DNA of 64,000 bases from Allobosea sp039673065. GTDB lineage: Bacteria > Pseudomonadota > Alphaproteobacteria > Rhizobiales > Beijerinckiaceae. The stretch covers positions 62,001-126,000 of the forward strand of contig NZ_JBDJKW010000005.1 in NCBI RefSeq assembly GCF_039673065.1, in the 5' to 3' direction. The notes under the pieces were generated by a model. The model worked only from the letters and a program-made list of their open reading frames with translations, was not told the origin of the DNA and searched no databases. Positions within the stretch are counted from its first letter, which is position 1, and every line of letters begins with the position of its first letter. A program made the position numbers and the translations under genes. Shown piece after piece: positions 54,756 to 64,000 of the stretch.

Positions 54756-54782
54756 CCCCGCCCGGCGACGGGCGGGGTTTTT
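54756..54782 (+). terminator. Intrinsic terminator after the DUF2076 gene
   Basis: Perfect 8-bp stem CCCCGCCC / GGGCGGGG with a 6-nt loop and a TTTTT tail, 27 nt after the stop. A textbook intrinsic terminator. Confidence 0.85.
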
Positions 54783-54912
54783 CATGCGCGAAGGCCCCCG
54801 AAACAGCGCCATTCGCGAACGGCATGGACGGCGCGCGCTTGCCCGCCGCGCCCGCGCGGGCTAACCCGGCGCGACGCGCCTTTTCGCCATCCGTTCCAGA
54901 GTGTTCCAGCCC

Positions 54913-56496
54913 ATGTCCGCCCCTGCCAAGCTGAAGGCCCGCCAGCCGCGCGGCTTCGTCGACCGCGGCCCCGCCGACGTCGCCGCGACCGAGCGCATGC
55001 TCGCCGTGATCCGCGAGAGCTTCGCGATCTACGGCTTCGAGCCGGTGGAGACGCCCTTCGTCGAGTATACCGACGCGCTCGGCAAGTTCCTGCCGGACCA
55101 GGACCGCCCGAATGAAGGCGTGTTCTCCTTCCAGGACGACGATGAGCAGTGGCTGTCGCTGCGCTACGACCTGACGGCGCCGCTCGCCCGCTATGTCGCG
55201 GAGAATTTCGACGCGCTGCCGAAGCCCTATCGCAGCTATCGCGCCGGCTACGTCTTCCGCAACGAGAAGCCCGGCCCCGGGCGCTTCCGCCAGTTCATGC
55301 AGTTCGACGCCGACATCGTCGGCAGCGGCACGGTCGCGGCCGATGCCGAGATCTGCATGCTCGCCGCCGACACGATGGAGAAGCTCGGCATCAGGCGCGG
55401 CGACTATGTCGTGAAGGTCAACAACCGCAAGGTGCTCGACGGGGTGATGGAGGCGATCGGCCTCGGCGGCGAGGAGAATGCCGCCCGCCGGCTGACCGTG
55501 CTGCGCGCCATAGACAAGGCGGATAAATTCCCAGCGGAGGAAATTCGTAAGCTGCTTGGAGAAGGTCGCCGCGACGAGAGCGGAGACTACACCAAAGGTG
55601 CACAGTTGTGTCCACAAGATGCCGAAATCATCCTGCGAGTTATCGAGTCAGCAGGTGACATCGAGCGTTTTGTTCGCTTCTTTGGGAGAAAGTACACAAA
55701 GCCGTTCACGATCAGGAAGTATGAAGAAAAGCTCAGACGAGTTCTCGGCGTATCAGTGCTTCCGACGCCAATTTTGGAGGGACTTCAGGAGGTCGAGCAG
55801 ATAAGGAAGGCGGTTCGGGAAGCAGGATATGAGCCAGACCGCATCCGCATCGATCCCTCCGTCGTCCGCGGGCTCGAATACTACACAGGCCCGGTCTACG
55901 AGGTGGAGCTGACCTTCCCGGTCACCAACGATGACGGGCAGGTGGTGCGCTTCGGCTCGGTCGCGGGCGGCGGGCGCTATGACGGGCTGGTCGGCCGTTT
56001 CCGGCCCGAGCCGGTGCCGGCGACCGGCTTCTCGATCGGCGTCTCGCGGCTCTATTCGGCGCTGAAGGCGGTAAAGTCGCCGATCGTCGACACCAGGGCC
56101 GAACTGCCGCTGGTCGTCGTCACCGCGATGGACAACAAGTCGCCGGAGTTCATGCCAAGCTATCAGGCGATGGTCTCGCAGCTCCGGCAGGCGAAGGACG
56201 AGGCGGGCAAGGCGCTCTGTCGCGCCGACCTCTATCTCGGCGCCTCTGGCTTCAACGCCCAGATGAAATATGCCGACCGGCGCGGCGCGGTCTGCGCGGT
56301 GATCCAGGGCTCCTCGGAGCGCGAGGCCGGCACGGTGGTGATCAAGGACCTGGTCCTCGGCGCCGAGCTGGCCGCCGCCAGCCGCGAGATCAAGGATTCG
56401 GCCGAGCACAAGGAGCGGCAGGCCCAGGCCCAGTTCGCGGTGCCGGTCGACGGGCTGGTCGAGGGCGTGCGCAAGGTCATCGCCCGCCACGGCTGA
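54913..56496 (+). CDS. hisS: Histidyl-tRNA synthetase
   Basis: A 527-residue class II synthetase. The start at 54913 (MSAPAKLKARQPRGFVDRGP) is preferred over a GTG four codons earlier. Motif 2 is YRAGYVFRNEKPGPGRFRQFMQFDADIVG near 110-138, HisA-type motif RIRIDPSVVRGLEYYTG near 307-323, and motif 3 GFSIGVSRLYSAL near 375. The C-terminal anticodon-binding domain follows. Residues about 200-308 are encoded by an anomalously AT-rich patch with rare codons (see separate entry). It charges tRNA-His and heads the hisS-hisZ-hisG set; the gap to hisZ is 121 nt. Confidence 0.95.
   Translation: MSAPAKLKARQPRGFVDRGPADVAATERMLAVIRESFAIYGFEPVETPFVEYTDALGKFLPDQDRPNEGVFSFQDDDEQWLSLRYDLTAPLARYVAENFDALPKPYRSYRAGYVFRNEKPGPGRFRQFMQFDADIVGSGTVAADAEICMLAADTMEKLGIRRGDYVVKVNNRKVLDGVMEAIGLGGEENAARRLTVLRAIDKADKFPAEEIRKLLGEGRRDESGDYTKGAQLCPQDAEIILRVIESAGDIERFVRFFGRKYTKPFTIRKYEEKLRRVLGVSVLPTPILEGLQEVEQIRKAVREAGYEPDRIRIDPSVVRGLEYYTGPVYEVELTFPVTNDDGQVVRFGSVAGGGRYDGLVGRFRPEPVPATGFSIGVSRLYSALKAVKSPIVDTRAELPLVVVTAMDNKSPEFMPSYQAMVSQLRQAKDEAGKALCRADLYLGASGFNAQMKYADRRGAVCAVIQGSSEREAGTVVIKDLVLGAELAAASREIKDSAEHKERQAQAQFAVPVDGLVEGVRKVIARHG
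55511..55835 (+). other. Low-GC patch inside hisS
   Basis: Between about 55511 and 55835 the base composition drops sharply: 26 of 60 bases are G or C at 55681-55740 and 31 of 60 at 55621-55680, against about 42 of 60 in flanking hisS. Codons rare in this window (ATA, AGA, AGG, ACA, GTT) are common here. The reading frame is not broken and the patch covers the variable region between the catalytic motifs (residues about 200-308). Edges are abrupt, within about 20 nt. Likely a recombined or acquired segment; origin unknown. Confidence 0.75.
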
Positions 56497-56617
56497 ACGG
56501 CGCGAAGGGCGGGGTCGCCCCGGCTGCGGCCGGCAGCGAGCGCGATTCCCGTTCACCCAATTCGGCGAAAGCCGTCGAAAACCGCGGCCGCGCCTGCTAG
56601 ACCGACGCCGCAACAGG

Positions 56618-57745
56618 ATGGACGACGTGGCTGCGGAAATGCGCTCCAAATTCGAGACGGTGATCGCCCTGTTCGGGCGCGAAGGCTACGCCCGCGCGGA
56701 ACCGGCGATCCTCCAGCCGGCCGAGCCCTTCCTCGATCTCTCGGGCGAGGACATCCGCCGCCGCATTTTCCTGACGCAGGACGGCGAGGGCCGCGAATGC
56801 TGCCTGCGGCCCGAATACACCATTCCCGTGGCGCTGGCGCACATCGCCGAGCGCGCCGGCGAGCCTGCCTCCTACGCCTATGCCGGCCCGGTCTTCCGCA
56901 TGCGGGTGGGCGAGCCCAATGAGTTCGCGCAGGCCGGCATCGAATCCTTCGGCCGCAGCGACGCGACCGCCGCCGACGCCGAGATCATGGCGCTGACGGT
57001 GGAGGCCGCCGCGGCGCTCGGCCTGACGGGCCCGCGCCTGCTGATGGGCGATGTCGCGCTGCTGTCGGGCCTGCTCGACCGGCTCGCCGTGCCGGCCGCC
57101 GCCCGCCGGCGCCTGCTGCGCGCCGTGGTGCAGGGCAAGACCGCGAGCGAGGCCGTCGCGGCGCTGAGCGAGACCACCGGCGAGGTCGACCACGCCCATG
57201 CCGGGCTGCTCAAGGCGCTGGAAGGACAGGATCCGACCGCCGCGCGCGCCTTCGTCGAGGACGTTCTGTCGATCGCCGGCATCTCCTCGGTCGGCGGCCG
57301 CTCGGCCGGCGACATCGCCGAGCGCTTCCTGGCGCGGGCGGCCGAACGCGACAATCCGGTCAATGACGAGGTCCGCGCCGTGCTCGGCAAGGCGCTCGCC
57401 ATCGGCGGTGACCCGGACGCGGCCTCGGCCGCCTGGCGCTCGCTGTCGGACGAGGCCGGGCTCGACCTCGGCGCGACGCTCGACGCCTTCGACGAGCGCA
57501 CCGGCTTCCTGGCGGCGCGCGGCGTCGATGTCGGCGCCATCGCCTTCTCCGCCGCCTTCGCCCGCAATCTCGACTACTACACCGGCTTCATCTTCGAACT
57601 GCATGACCCGGCCCGGCCGGACCTCAAGCCGATCGCCGGCGGCGGCCGCTATGACGGCGTGCTGCAGCGGCTGGGCGCACCCGGCCCGGTGGCCGCGGTG
57701 GGCGCCTCGCTCTGGCTCGACCGGCTGGCGGGAGCGTCGGCATGA
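56618..57745 (+). CDS. hisZ: ATP phosphoribosyltransferase regulatory subunit (HisZ)
   Basis: A 375-residue paralogue of histidyl-tRNA synthetase. It has the motif-2-like stretch ASYAYAGPVFRMRVGEPNEFAQAGIESFG and the HisA-like ending FARNLDYYTGFIFELHDP, but not the anticodon-binding domain. HisZ forms the complex with HisG and is needed for its activity and histidine feedback in organisms that have the short HisG. It overlaps hisG by 4 nt (ATGA). It follows hisS, as in many alphaproteobacteria. Confidence 0.93.
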   Translation: MDDVAAEMRSKFETVIALFGREGYARAEPAILQPAEPFLDLSGEDIRRRIFLTQDGEGRECCLRPEYTIPVALAHIAERAGEPASYAYAGPVFRMRVGEPNEFAQAGIESFGRSDATAADAEIMALTVEAAAALGLTGPRLLMGDVALLSGLLDRLAVPAAARRRLLRAVVQGKTASEAVAALSETTGEVDHAHAGLLKALEGQDPTAARAFVEDVLSIAGISSVGGRSAGDIAERFLARAAERDNPVNDEVRAVLGKALAIGGDPDAASAAWRSLSDEAGLDLGATLDAFDERTGFLAARGVDVGAIAFSAAFARNLDYYTGFIFELHDPARPDLKPIAGGGRYDGVLQRLGAPGPVAAVGASLWLDRLAGASA

Positions 57746-58743
57746 GCACGACGACCACGGATAGCGCGATGAACGACATGCCCCTCGTCCTGGCCGTCCC
57801 CTCCAAGGGCCGGCTGCAGGAGAACGCCACCGCCTTCTTCGGCCGCGCCGGGCTCTCCTTCGTGCAGGCGCGCGGCTCGCGCGACTACCGCGCCCAGATC
57901 GCCGGCCTCGACGGGGCCGAGGTCGCCTTCCTCTCTGCCTCCGAGATCGTGGCGCAGCTCGCCTCCGGCGCCGCACATCTCGGCATCACCGGCGAGGACC
58001 TGGTGCGCGAGCAGGTGCAGGACGCCGACGCCGCCGTCGAGCTGCTGACCCCGCTCGGCTTCGGCCACGCCAATGTCGTGGTCGCGGTGCCGCAGGCCTG
58101 GATCGACGTGCGCTGCATGGCCGATCTCGACGACGTCGCCGCCACCATGCGCGCCCGCACCGGCAACAAGCTGCGCGTCGCCACCAAATACGTGAACCTG
58201 ACCCGGCGCTTCTTCGCCAGCCACGGGCTCAGCGACTACCGCATCGTCGAGAGCCTTGGCGCGACCGAAGGCGCGCCGGCCGCCGGCACCGCCGAGATCG
58301 TGGTCGACATCACCACCACCGGCGCGACGCTGACCGCCAATGCGCTCAAGGTGCTCGACGACGGCGTGATGCTGGCCTCGGAAGCCAATCTCGTCGCCTC
58401 GGTGCGCGCGCCCTGGGGCGAGCGCGCCCGCAAGGCCGCCGCCGCCATCCTCGGCCGCGTCGCCGCCGAGGAGGAGGCCCGCTCGCTGCGCGAGGTCCGC
58501 GCCCTGCTGCGCGATCTCCCGGCCGGCACGCTCGAAAGCCTGGCCGCGGCGCATGGCGCCCGCCTGCCCTTCGGCGCAAGCGCCAGCGACGGCGTGGTGA
58601 CGCTGCACTGCCCGCGCAAGGGCGTGTTTGCCCTGGTCGAGGCGCTGACGGCCGCCGGTGCCGACGACGTGACGGTGCGCGCGCTGGACTATGTCTTCCG
58701 CCGCAGCAACCCGCTGATCGAAAAGCTGCTCGCACGTCTCTGA
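57742..58743 (+). CDS. hisG: ATP phosphoribosyltransferase catalytic subunit (HisG)
   Basis: A 333-residue enzyme for the first step of histidine synthesis, joining ATP and PRPP. N-terminal motif LVLAVPSKGRLQENATAFF and the PRPP-binding stretch GTAEIVVDITTTGATLTANAL near residues 190-210 are clear. It is about 100 residues longer than the minimal HisZ-dependent form (about 210-230), with a C-terminal part (about 235-333) ending LDYVFRRSNPLIEKLLARL. The long form with a neighbouring hisZ is seen in some alphaproteobacteria such as Bradyrhizobium. A large two-tier hairpin lies just downstream. Confidence 0.94.
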   Translation: MSTTTTDSAMNDMPLVLAVPSKGRLQENATAFFGRAGLSFVQARGSRDYRAQIAGLDGAEVAFLSASEIVAQLASGAAHLGITGEDLVREQVQDADAAVELLTPLGFGHANVVVAVPQAWIDVRCMADLDDVAATMRARTGNKLRVATKYVNLTRRFFASHGLSDYRIVESLGATEGAPAAGTAEIVVDITTTGATLTANALKVLDDGVMLASEANLVASVRAPWGERARKAAAAILGRVAAEEEARSLREVRALLRDLPAGTLESLAAAHGARLPFGASASDGVVTLHCPRKGVFALVEALTAAGADDVTVRALDYVFRRSNPLIEKLLARL

Positions 58744-58758
58744 GCGCCGGATTCCCGA

Positions 58759-58821
58759 CACGAAATCGCGCTAGGAGCAGGGACGAAGCCAAGCGTCGCC
58801 CCTGCCCGCAGCGATTTCGTG
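58759..58821. repeat. 63-nt two-tier inverted repeat after hisG
   Basis: An outer perfect 11-bp pair CACGAAATCGC / GCGATTTCGTG encloses an inner pair (GCAGGGACG / CGTCGCCCCTGC with small offset). It starts 16 nt after the hisG stop. No T tract follows, so it may be a REP-like element or an mRNA 3'-end structure rather than a simple terminator. Confidence 0.5.
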
Positions 58822-58913
58822 CCTGGTGAAGCCAAGCGGACCATGGTCGCGTCATGCGATCGAGGCTTGCGCTTTCCCCCGCGATCGGTGCAGTGGAGGG
58901 ATTACGCTTTCCT

Positions 58914-59399
58914 ATGCGTCTGCCGCTCTGTCGAATCCGGGGTCTGGATCAGTTGAACACGCAGTTGCGCCTCGGCCTCGCGGCCGCCATCGCCCTCTCC
59001 CTGGCTCCCGCCGTTTCCAGCGGCGCCTTCGCGCAGGGCCGTCCGCCGACCTCCGCGCAGCCGGAGAAGAACTTCCCCTTCGACGCGTCCTGGACCCTGC
59101 TCCAGGCCGGTGGCAAGCAGGCCTCCGGCTATCGCATCACGCTGAAGGTGGATTCCAACCTGCGCGGCACCGGCTTCTCGGGCTGCAACAACTTCTCGGC
59201 CGCCGCCTACCCGCTGCGCCAGCAGGGCTTCGCGGTCGGGCCGATCGCGGTGACCAAGAAGGCCTGCGACAGCGGCGCGATGGGGTTCGAGCGCAGCTTC
59301 CTGCTGGCGCTGCGCTCCGCCAAGCAGTGGGACCTCGTCCAGGGCCGCCTCGTCCTCAAGACCGGCCAGGGCGACCTCACCTTCGAGCGCGGCATCTGA
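58914..59399 (+). CDS. META domain-containing secreted protein
   Basis: About 161 residues from the ATG at 58914. A hydrophobic signal (LRLGLAAAIALSLAPAVSSGAFAQ) ends near residue 37, followed by a META/HslJ-like domain: FDASWTLLQAGGKQASGYRITLKVDSNLRGTGFSGCNNFSAAAYPLRQQGFAVGPIAVTKKACDSG. META domains occur in HslJ and related envelope proteins; function is unclear. The start is uncertain: ATG at 58854 would add 20 residues, and a TTG at 58951 would give a shorter, more classical signal peptide. It converges on the ABC transporter gene with a strong terminator between. Confidence 0.8.
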   Translation: MRLPLCRIRGLDQLNTQLRLGLAAAIALSLAPAVSSGAFAQGRPPTSAQPEKNFPFDASWTLLQAGGKQASGYRITLKVDSNLRGTGFSGCNNFSAAAYPLRQQGFAVGPIAVTKKACDSGAMGFERSFLLALRSAKQWDLVQGRLVLKTGQGDLTFERGI

Positions 59400-59446
59400 G
59401 GCCCGCTCGGGACGCCTCGCCGCCTCCCGCCCCATAGGACGACCAT

Positions 59447-59483
59447 AAAAAAGACCGGCACGCCCAGCGCGCCGGTCTTTTTT
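59447..59483. terminator. Bidirectional intrinsic terminator between META and ABC transporter genes
   Basis: AAAAAAGACCGGC and GCCGGTCTTTTTT form a 13-bp stem with an 11-nt loop. A and T runs on both sides make it work on either strand, fitting the two convergent genes. Confidence 0.9.
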
Positions 59484-59517
59484 CGTCGCGGCGCTTGTTT
59501 CGCCGTGGCGGCGCGCC

Positions 59518-61617
59518 TCAGCCCCAGGAAGCGAGGTCGCGCGGCTTGGGGCTGAAGGTGCCGTCGGGATTGCGCTCCATCGCCACCAGCGCATCGTGCA
59601 TCTCGCGCAGCGTCGAGCGGTGGCCGATCGAGACGATGCTGGTCTGCGGCAATTCGCGCCGGATCATCGCGTAGATCTCGCCCTCCAGCTTCTCGTCGAG
59701 CGAGGCCGTGGCCTCGTCGAGGAAGAGCCAGTCCGGCTTCGCCAGCAGCGCGCGCGCCACCGCGAGGCGCTGCTGCTCGCCGCCGGAGAGGCGCTGGCCC
59801 CAGAGATCGACCTCGTCCAGCCGCTCGGTGAGATGGCCGAGGCTGACCTTCGCCATCACGTCGCGGATGGTCTCGTCGCCGAAGGCATCCGGATCGGCCG
59901 GATAGGCCAGCGCGGCGCGCAGCGTGCCCTGCGGCAGATAGGGCCGCTGCGGCAGCACCAGCATGCGCGTGCCGGCCGGGGCCGAGACCTTGCCCTGGCC
60001 GAAGGGCCAAATGCCCGCCAGCGCGCGGAACAGCGTAGACTTGCCGGACCCCGAGGGGCCGACGACCAGCGTCGAGCGGCCCTTGGCCAGCGCGAGGTCG
60101 TCGACCTGTACGATCGGCTGGCCGCTGGGCAGGCTCAGCGTCATGTCGTGGATGCGGGTGTCGCCGCCTTCCGAGACGCCATGGGCGATCGCGGCGCCGT
60201 CCTGGTCGGGATGCTCGGCTTCCGCCTGCGCCACCGCCGCCTCGAAGGAGGTCAGGCGGTTGATGGAGGCGAGGTAGGAGGCGATCGTCGCATAGCTGTT
60301 GATGATGAAGGAGAGCGCCGTCTGCACCCGGTCGAAGGCGCCGGCGACCTGCATCATGATGCCGAGCGTGATCGTGCCGGCGAAGTAGTACGGCGCCAGG
60401 ATCATGTAGGGCAGCACGACGCTGAGCTGGTTGTAGGACAGGGTGAAGCTGGTCAGCTTCAGCCGGCGCCAGACCAGCCGGTAGAAGTTCTCGACGATGT
60501 CGCCGAAACGGCGGGAGAGATGCCGCCCCTCGACCGGCTCGCCGCGCATCAGCGCGATCTGCTCGGAATATTCGCGCAGGCGGGCGAGCGAGAAGCGGAA
60601 ATTCGCCTCGCGGCGCTCCTGCTCGAACTCGAGCCCGATCAGCGGCCGGCCGATCAGATGGGTGATCCAGGTCGCCGCCACGGCATAGATGAAGGCGACC
60701 CAGAAGATGTAGCCCGGCACGGCGATCGCGGTGCCGGGAATGGTGAAGGCGACCTGGATGTTCCAGAGGATGATCGAGAAGGAGACAAGCGTCGAGACCT
60801 GGGTCAGCAGCGGCAGGGCGAAGCTGTAGGTCTGGTTGACGAAGGAGCGGGTGTCCTCGGCGATACGCTGGTCGGGGTTGTCGACCGTGCCGGCCAGCGC
60901 CAGCCGGTAATGCGTGCCGCGCCCGAGCCAGCGGGCATTGTAGGCTTCCGCCATCCAGCGCCGCCAGCGGATGAGCAGGGTCAGCTGCGCGAACATCTCG
61001 ATCAGGTTCGAGACCACCCAGACGAAGGCCCAGACGCAGAAGACGTAGAAGAGCTGGTACCAGAACGCCGCAGCATCCTTGTTCTGCAACGCATCGTACA
61101 TGTCGCGGTTGAAGAAGGAGAGGCGCAGCGTGATGCCGACCTGCAGCTGGTTCAGCACGATCAGGAAGACGAAGAGCGAGACCGCCAGCCGGCCGAGCCG
61201 GATCTTGAAGGGGCCGATCGGCCAGAGATTGGCGGTGGTGATCTCCTCGGATTCGAAATAGGGCGAGGCGATCCGGGCGATGCGGGCGATCACCGGCACG
61301 AAGGAGATCGCGTAGATCAGGATGCCGAAGACGCCGACCGTGGTCGGCAGGCTGGTCGGCACCGCCGGCAGCTGCAAAGCCGCCGTCCACCAGCCGAGCT
61401 GCGAGAGCAGCGCGCTGCCGCCGAAGACTACGTATTCGATGGCGAAGACCGCCGAGAAGATCTTCAGGAAGAAGGCCAGCGTCGGCGCGCGGAAGGTAAC
61501 GACGGCGAGCAGGGCGCCGATCACGCCCATGCCGATCGTCCCGGCATCGCCGCTGCGCACGCCCACCGCGAGCGCGATCACGGCCATCAGGGCGACGGCG
61601 AAACTCAACAGGCGCAT
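59518..61617 (-). CDS. SbmA/BacA-type ABC transporter, fused permease-ATPase (YddA-like)
   Basis: A 699-residue protein with the start at 61617 (MRLLSFAVALMAVIALAV). About four N-terminal hydrophobic segments (1-125) precede the SbmA/BacA-like membrane domain (about 150-440; NRDMYDALQNKDAAAFWYQLFYVFCVWAF, NPDQRIAEDTRSF, LTSFTLSYNQLSVVLPYMI). The ATPase follows: Walker A GPSGSGKST near 510, signature LSGGEQQRLAVARALL, Walker B WLFLDEATASLD. Relatives move peptides, vitamin B12 or long-chain acyl compounds. It probably acts as a homodimer in the inner membrane. The four extra N-terminal helices are not in SbmA itself. Confidence 0.9.
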   Translation of the reverse strand: MRLLSFAVALMAVIALAVGVRSGDAGTIGMGVIGALLAVVTFRAPTLAFFLKIFSAVFAIEYVVFGGSALLSQLGWWTAALQLPAVPTSLPTTVGVFGILIYAISFVPVIARIARIASPYFESEEITTANLWPIGPFKIRLGRLAVSLFVFLIVLNQLQVGITLRLSFFNRDMYDALQNKDAAAFWYQLFYVFCVWAFVWVVSNLIEMFAQLTLLIRWRRWMAEAYNARWLGRGTHYRLALAGTVDNPDQRIAEDTRSFVNQTYSFALPLLTQVSTLVSFSIILWNIQVAFTIPGTAIAVPGYIFWVAFIYAVAATWITHLIGRPLIGLEFEQERREANFRFSLARLREYSEQIALMRGEPVEGRHLSRRFGDIVENFYRLVWRRLKLTSFTLSYNQLSVVLPYMILAPYYFAGTITLGIMMQVAGAFDRVQTALSFIINSYATIASYLASINRLTSFEAAVAQAEAEHPDQDGAAIAHGVSEGGDTRIHDMTLSLPSGQPIVQVDDLALAKGRSTLVVGPSGSGKSTLFRALAGIWPFGQGKVSAPAGTRMLVLPQRPYLPQGTLRAALAYPADPDAFGDETIRDVMAKVSLGHLTERLDEVDLWGQRLSGGEQQRLAVARALLAKPDWLFLDEATASLDEKLEGEIYAMIRRELPQTSIVSIGHRSTLREMHDALVAMERNPDGTFSPKPRDLASWG

Positions 61618-61784
61618 GGCGTAATCCCGGTTCGGCTGGGCGCGCGGCGGACGCCGCGATTCGCGGAGGATGATGCAGGCCAGCACCGCACACAAGGACG
61701 CCCTGCATAAGGCTTCGCGGCGCCGCTCAGCGATTTGTGAAGCGCCCGGTGCCGGCGCGCCGGACGCAGCGGCAGCCCCAACGG

Positions 61785-61812
61785 AAAAGGCCCGGCTTGC
61801 GCCGGGCCTTCC
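61785..61812 (-). terminator. Intrinsic terminator of groESL
   Basis: Perfect 10-bp stem AAGGCCCGGC / GCCGGGCCTT with a TTGC loop, 25 nt past the groEL stop on the minus strand and followed there by TTTTCC. Confidence 0.8.
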
Positions 61813-61834
61813 TGGTCTTGCCGGATGGCTTGGA

Positions 61835-63472
<1,638 letters not shown>

Positions 63473-63519
63473 GAGACTACTCCTGATTGAACGTTACGGA
63501 AGGGCGGTCTGCGGGCTGA

Positions 63520-63807
63520 TCAGCCGACGATGCCCATGATGTCGGATTCCTTCATGATCAGGAGATCCTGGCCGTCGATCTTGACCTCGGTGCCGCTCCA
63601 CTTGCCGAACAGGACGCGATCGCCCTGCTTGACGTCGAGGGCGACGAGCTTGCCGGCCTCATCACGGGCGCCCGGACCGACCGCGACCACCTCGCCCTCC
63701 TGGGGCTTTTCCTTGGCGGTATCGGGGATGATGATGCCGCCCTTGGTCTTCTCTTCGCTATCAAGGCGACGGACCACAACGCGGTCATGCAGCGGACGGA
63801 ACTTCAT
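63520..63807 (-). CDS. groES: Co-chaperonin GroES
   Basis: A 95-residue co-chaperonin, usual length. MKFRPLHDRVVVRRLDSEEKTKGGIIIPDTAKEKPQEGEVVAVGPG contains the mobile loop (SEEKTKGGIIIPDTA), and the C-terminal half ends with GTEVKIDGQDLLIMKESDIMG. An AGAGGAAG ribosome-binding site precedes the ATG. First gene of the groESL operon. Confidence 0.99.
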   Translation of the reverse strand: MKFRPLHDRVVVRRLDSEEKTKGGIIIPDTAKEKPQEGEVVAVGPGARDEAGKLVALDVKQGDRVLFGKWSGTEVKIDGQDLLIMKESDIMGIVG

Positions 63808-63876
63808 GGTTCTGTCTTCCTCTCGCTCGTAAATTCTTGACGGTGCCTCACCGGGAGGCGTCCCGCTGGATGTCTG

Positions 63877-63903
63877 TTAGCAGTCTCGATCATCGAGTGC
63901 CAA
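63877..63903. promoter_or_regulatory. CIRCE operator (HrcA binding site) of groESL
   Basis: TTAGCAGTC-N9-GAGTGCCAA matches the CIRCE consensus TTAGCACTC-N9-GAGTGCTAA with one change in each arm and the exact 9-nt spacer. It lies just downstream of the predicted start point, 70 nt upstream of groES, as is usual. HrcA binds it to repress groESL. hrcA is not in the window. Confidence 0.9.
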
Positions 63904-63915
63904 GCGACGTCGGGG

Positions 63916-63944
63916 AGATAGGTCGCCCCCGTGGGGGAGTCAAG
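63916..63944 (-). promoter_or_regulatory. groESL promoter, heat-shock (RpoH-like) type
   Basis: On the minus strand CTTGAC, a 17-nt spacer and CTATCT resemble the alphaproteobacterial groESL promoter that fits both sigma-70 and RpoH. The start point would be near 63909, immediately before the CIRCE element. Consistent with dual control. Confidence 0.7.
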
Positions 63945-64000
63945 GAGCGCCGCGCGCAAAGGTTAGCGGCGCGGGGATAGGCGCCTTGTCCTGCTGCGGT

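Noticed and set aside
55511..55835. Intein or group I intron inside hisS
   Set aside because: The patch is too short for an intein, no splicing motifs are seen, the frame is open throughout and it corresponds to a normal HisRS region.

Overview
This is a 64 kb chromosomal stretch of a GC-rich (roughly 70% by eye) alphaproteobacterium, most likely Hyphomicrobiales (Rhizobiales), possibly Bosea-like; the genus is a guess. Pointers are a giant growth-pole-ring protein with 22-residue repeats, hisS-hisZ-hisG order, a CtrA box, a FixK-type box and a CIRCE-controlled groESL operon. I see no rRNA, tRNA, CRISPR array, IS element or prophage. Genes are densely packed and many convergent pairs end in stop-codon-spanning hairpins.

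Layout. 1-4.6 kb: end of a branched-chain amino acid type ABC transporter (LivH-M-G-F) with a cupin gene, facing a PhzS-like flavin monooxygenase. 4.9-9.7 kb: HU, an orphan CoxE-type VWA protein, a small membrane protein, a Usp/MFS divergent pair sharing a FixK-like box, a [2Fe-2S] ferredoxin and a lone Hpt protein. 10-16.2 kb: a 2,076-residue polar-growth (GPR/RgsE-type) protein carrying 58 gap-free 22-residue repeats. 16.3-22.4 kb: a small DnaB-like ATPase, then a Mla-type lipid transport operon (STAS-MlaE, MlaF, MlaD, PqiC-like lipoprotein) and an MFS gene. 22.5-27.7 kb: an unknown protein, an NMT1/SsuA-type ABC importer divergent from a creatininase-family hydrolase, and an FMN reductase. 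27.8-32.0 kb: malonyl-CoA synthetase and decarboxylase (MatB, MatA) and a four-carbon acid sugar kinase.

32.2-48.8 kb is the most interesting accessory region. A gamma-glutamyltransferase homologue and a DUF1028 protein converge on a long minus-strand block: M20 carbamoylase-type hydrolase, amidase, peptide-type ABC importer, diaminopropionate ammonia-lyase, N-carbamoyl-D-amino acid hydrolase, COG3964 amidohydrolase, GNAT, RidA and a D-threonine-aldolase/DSD1-type PLP enzyme. A sigma-54 type -24/-12 promoter precedes the importer. I read this as a nitrogen-controlled salvage route for ureido, amide or D-configured amino compounds: import, removal of carbamoyl or acyl groups, PLP-dependent elimination to keto acids and ammonia, and RidA to clear the reactive imines.

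48.8-64 kb is mostly housekeeping: a chemoreceptor with a CheR-tether-like tail and a CtrA box, an L,D-transpeptidase, UDP-glucose dehydrogenase, a DUF2076 protein, hisS (with an internal low-GC patch), hisZ, hisG, a META-domain protein, an SbmA/YddA-type ABC transporter, and groES-groEL with a heat-shock-like promoter and CIRCE operator.
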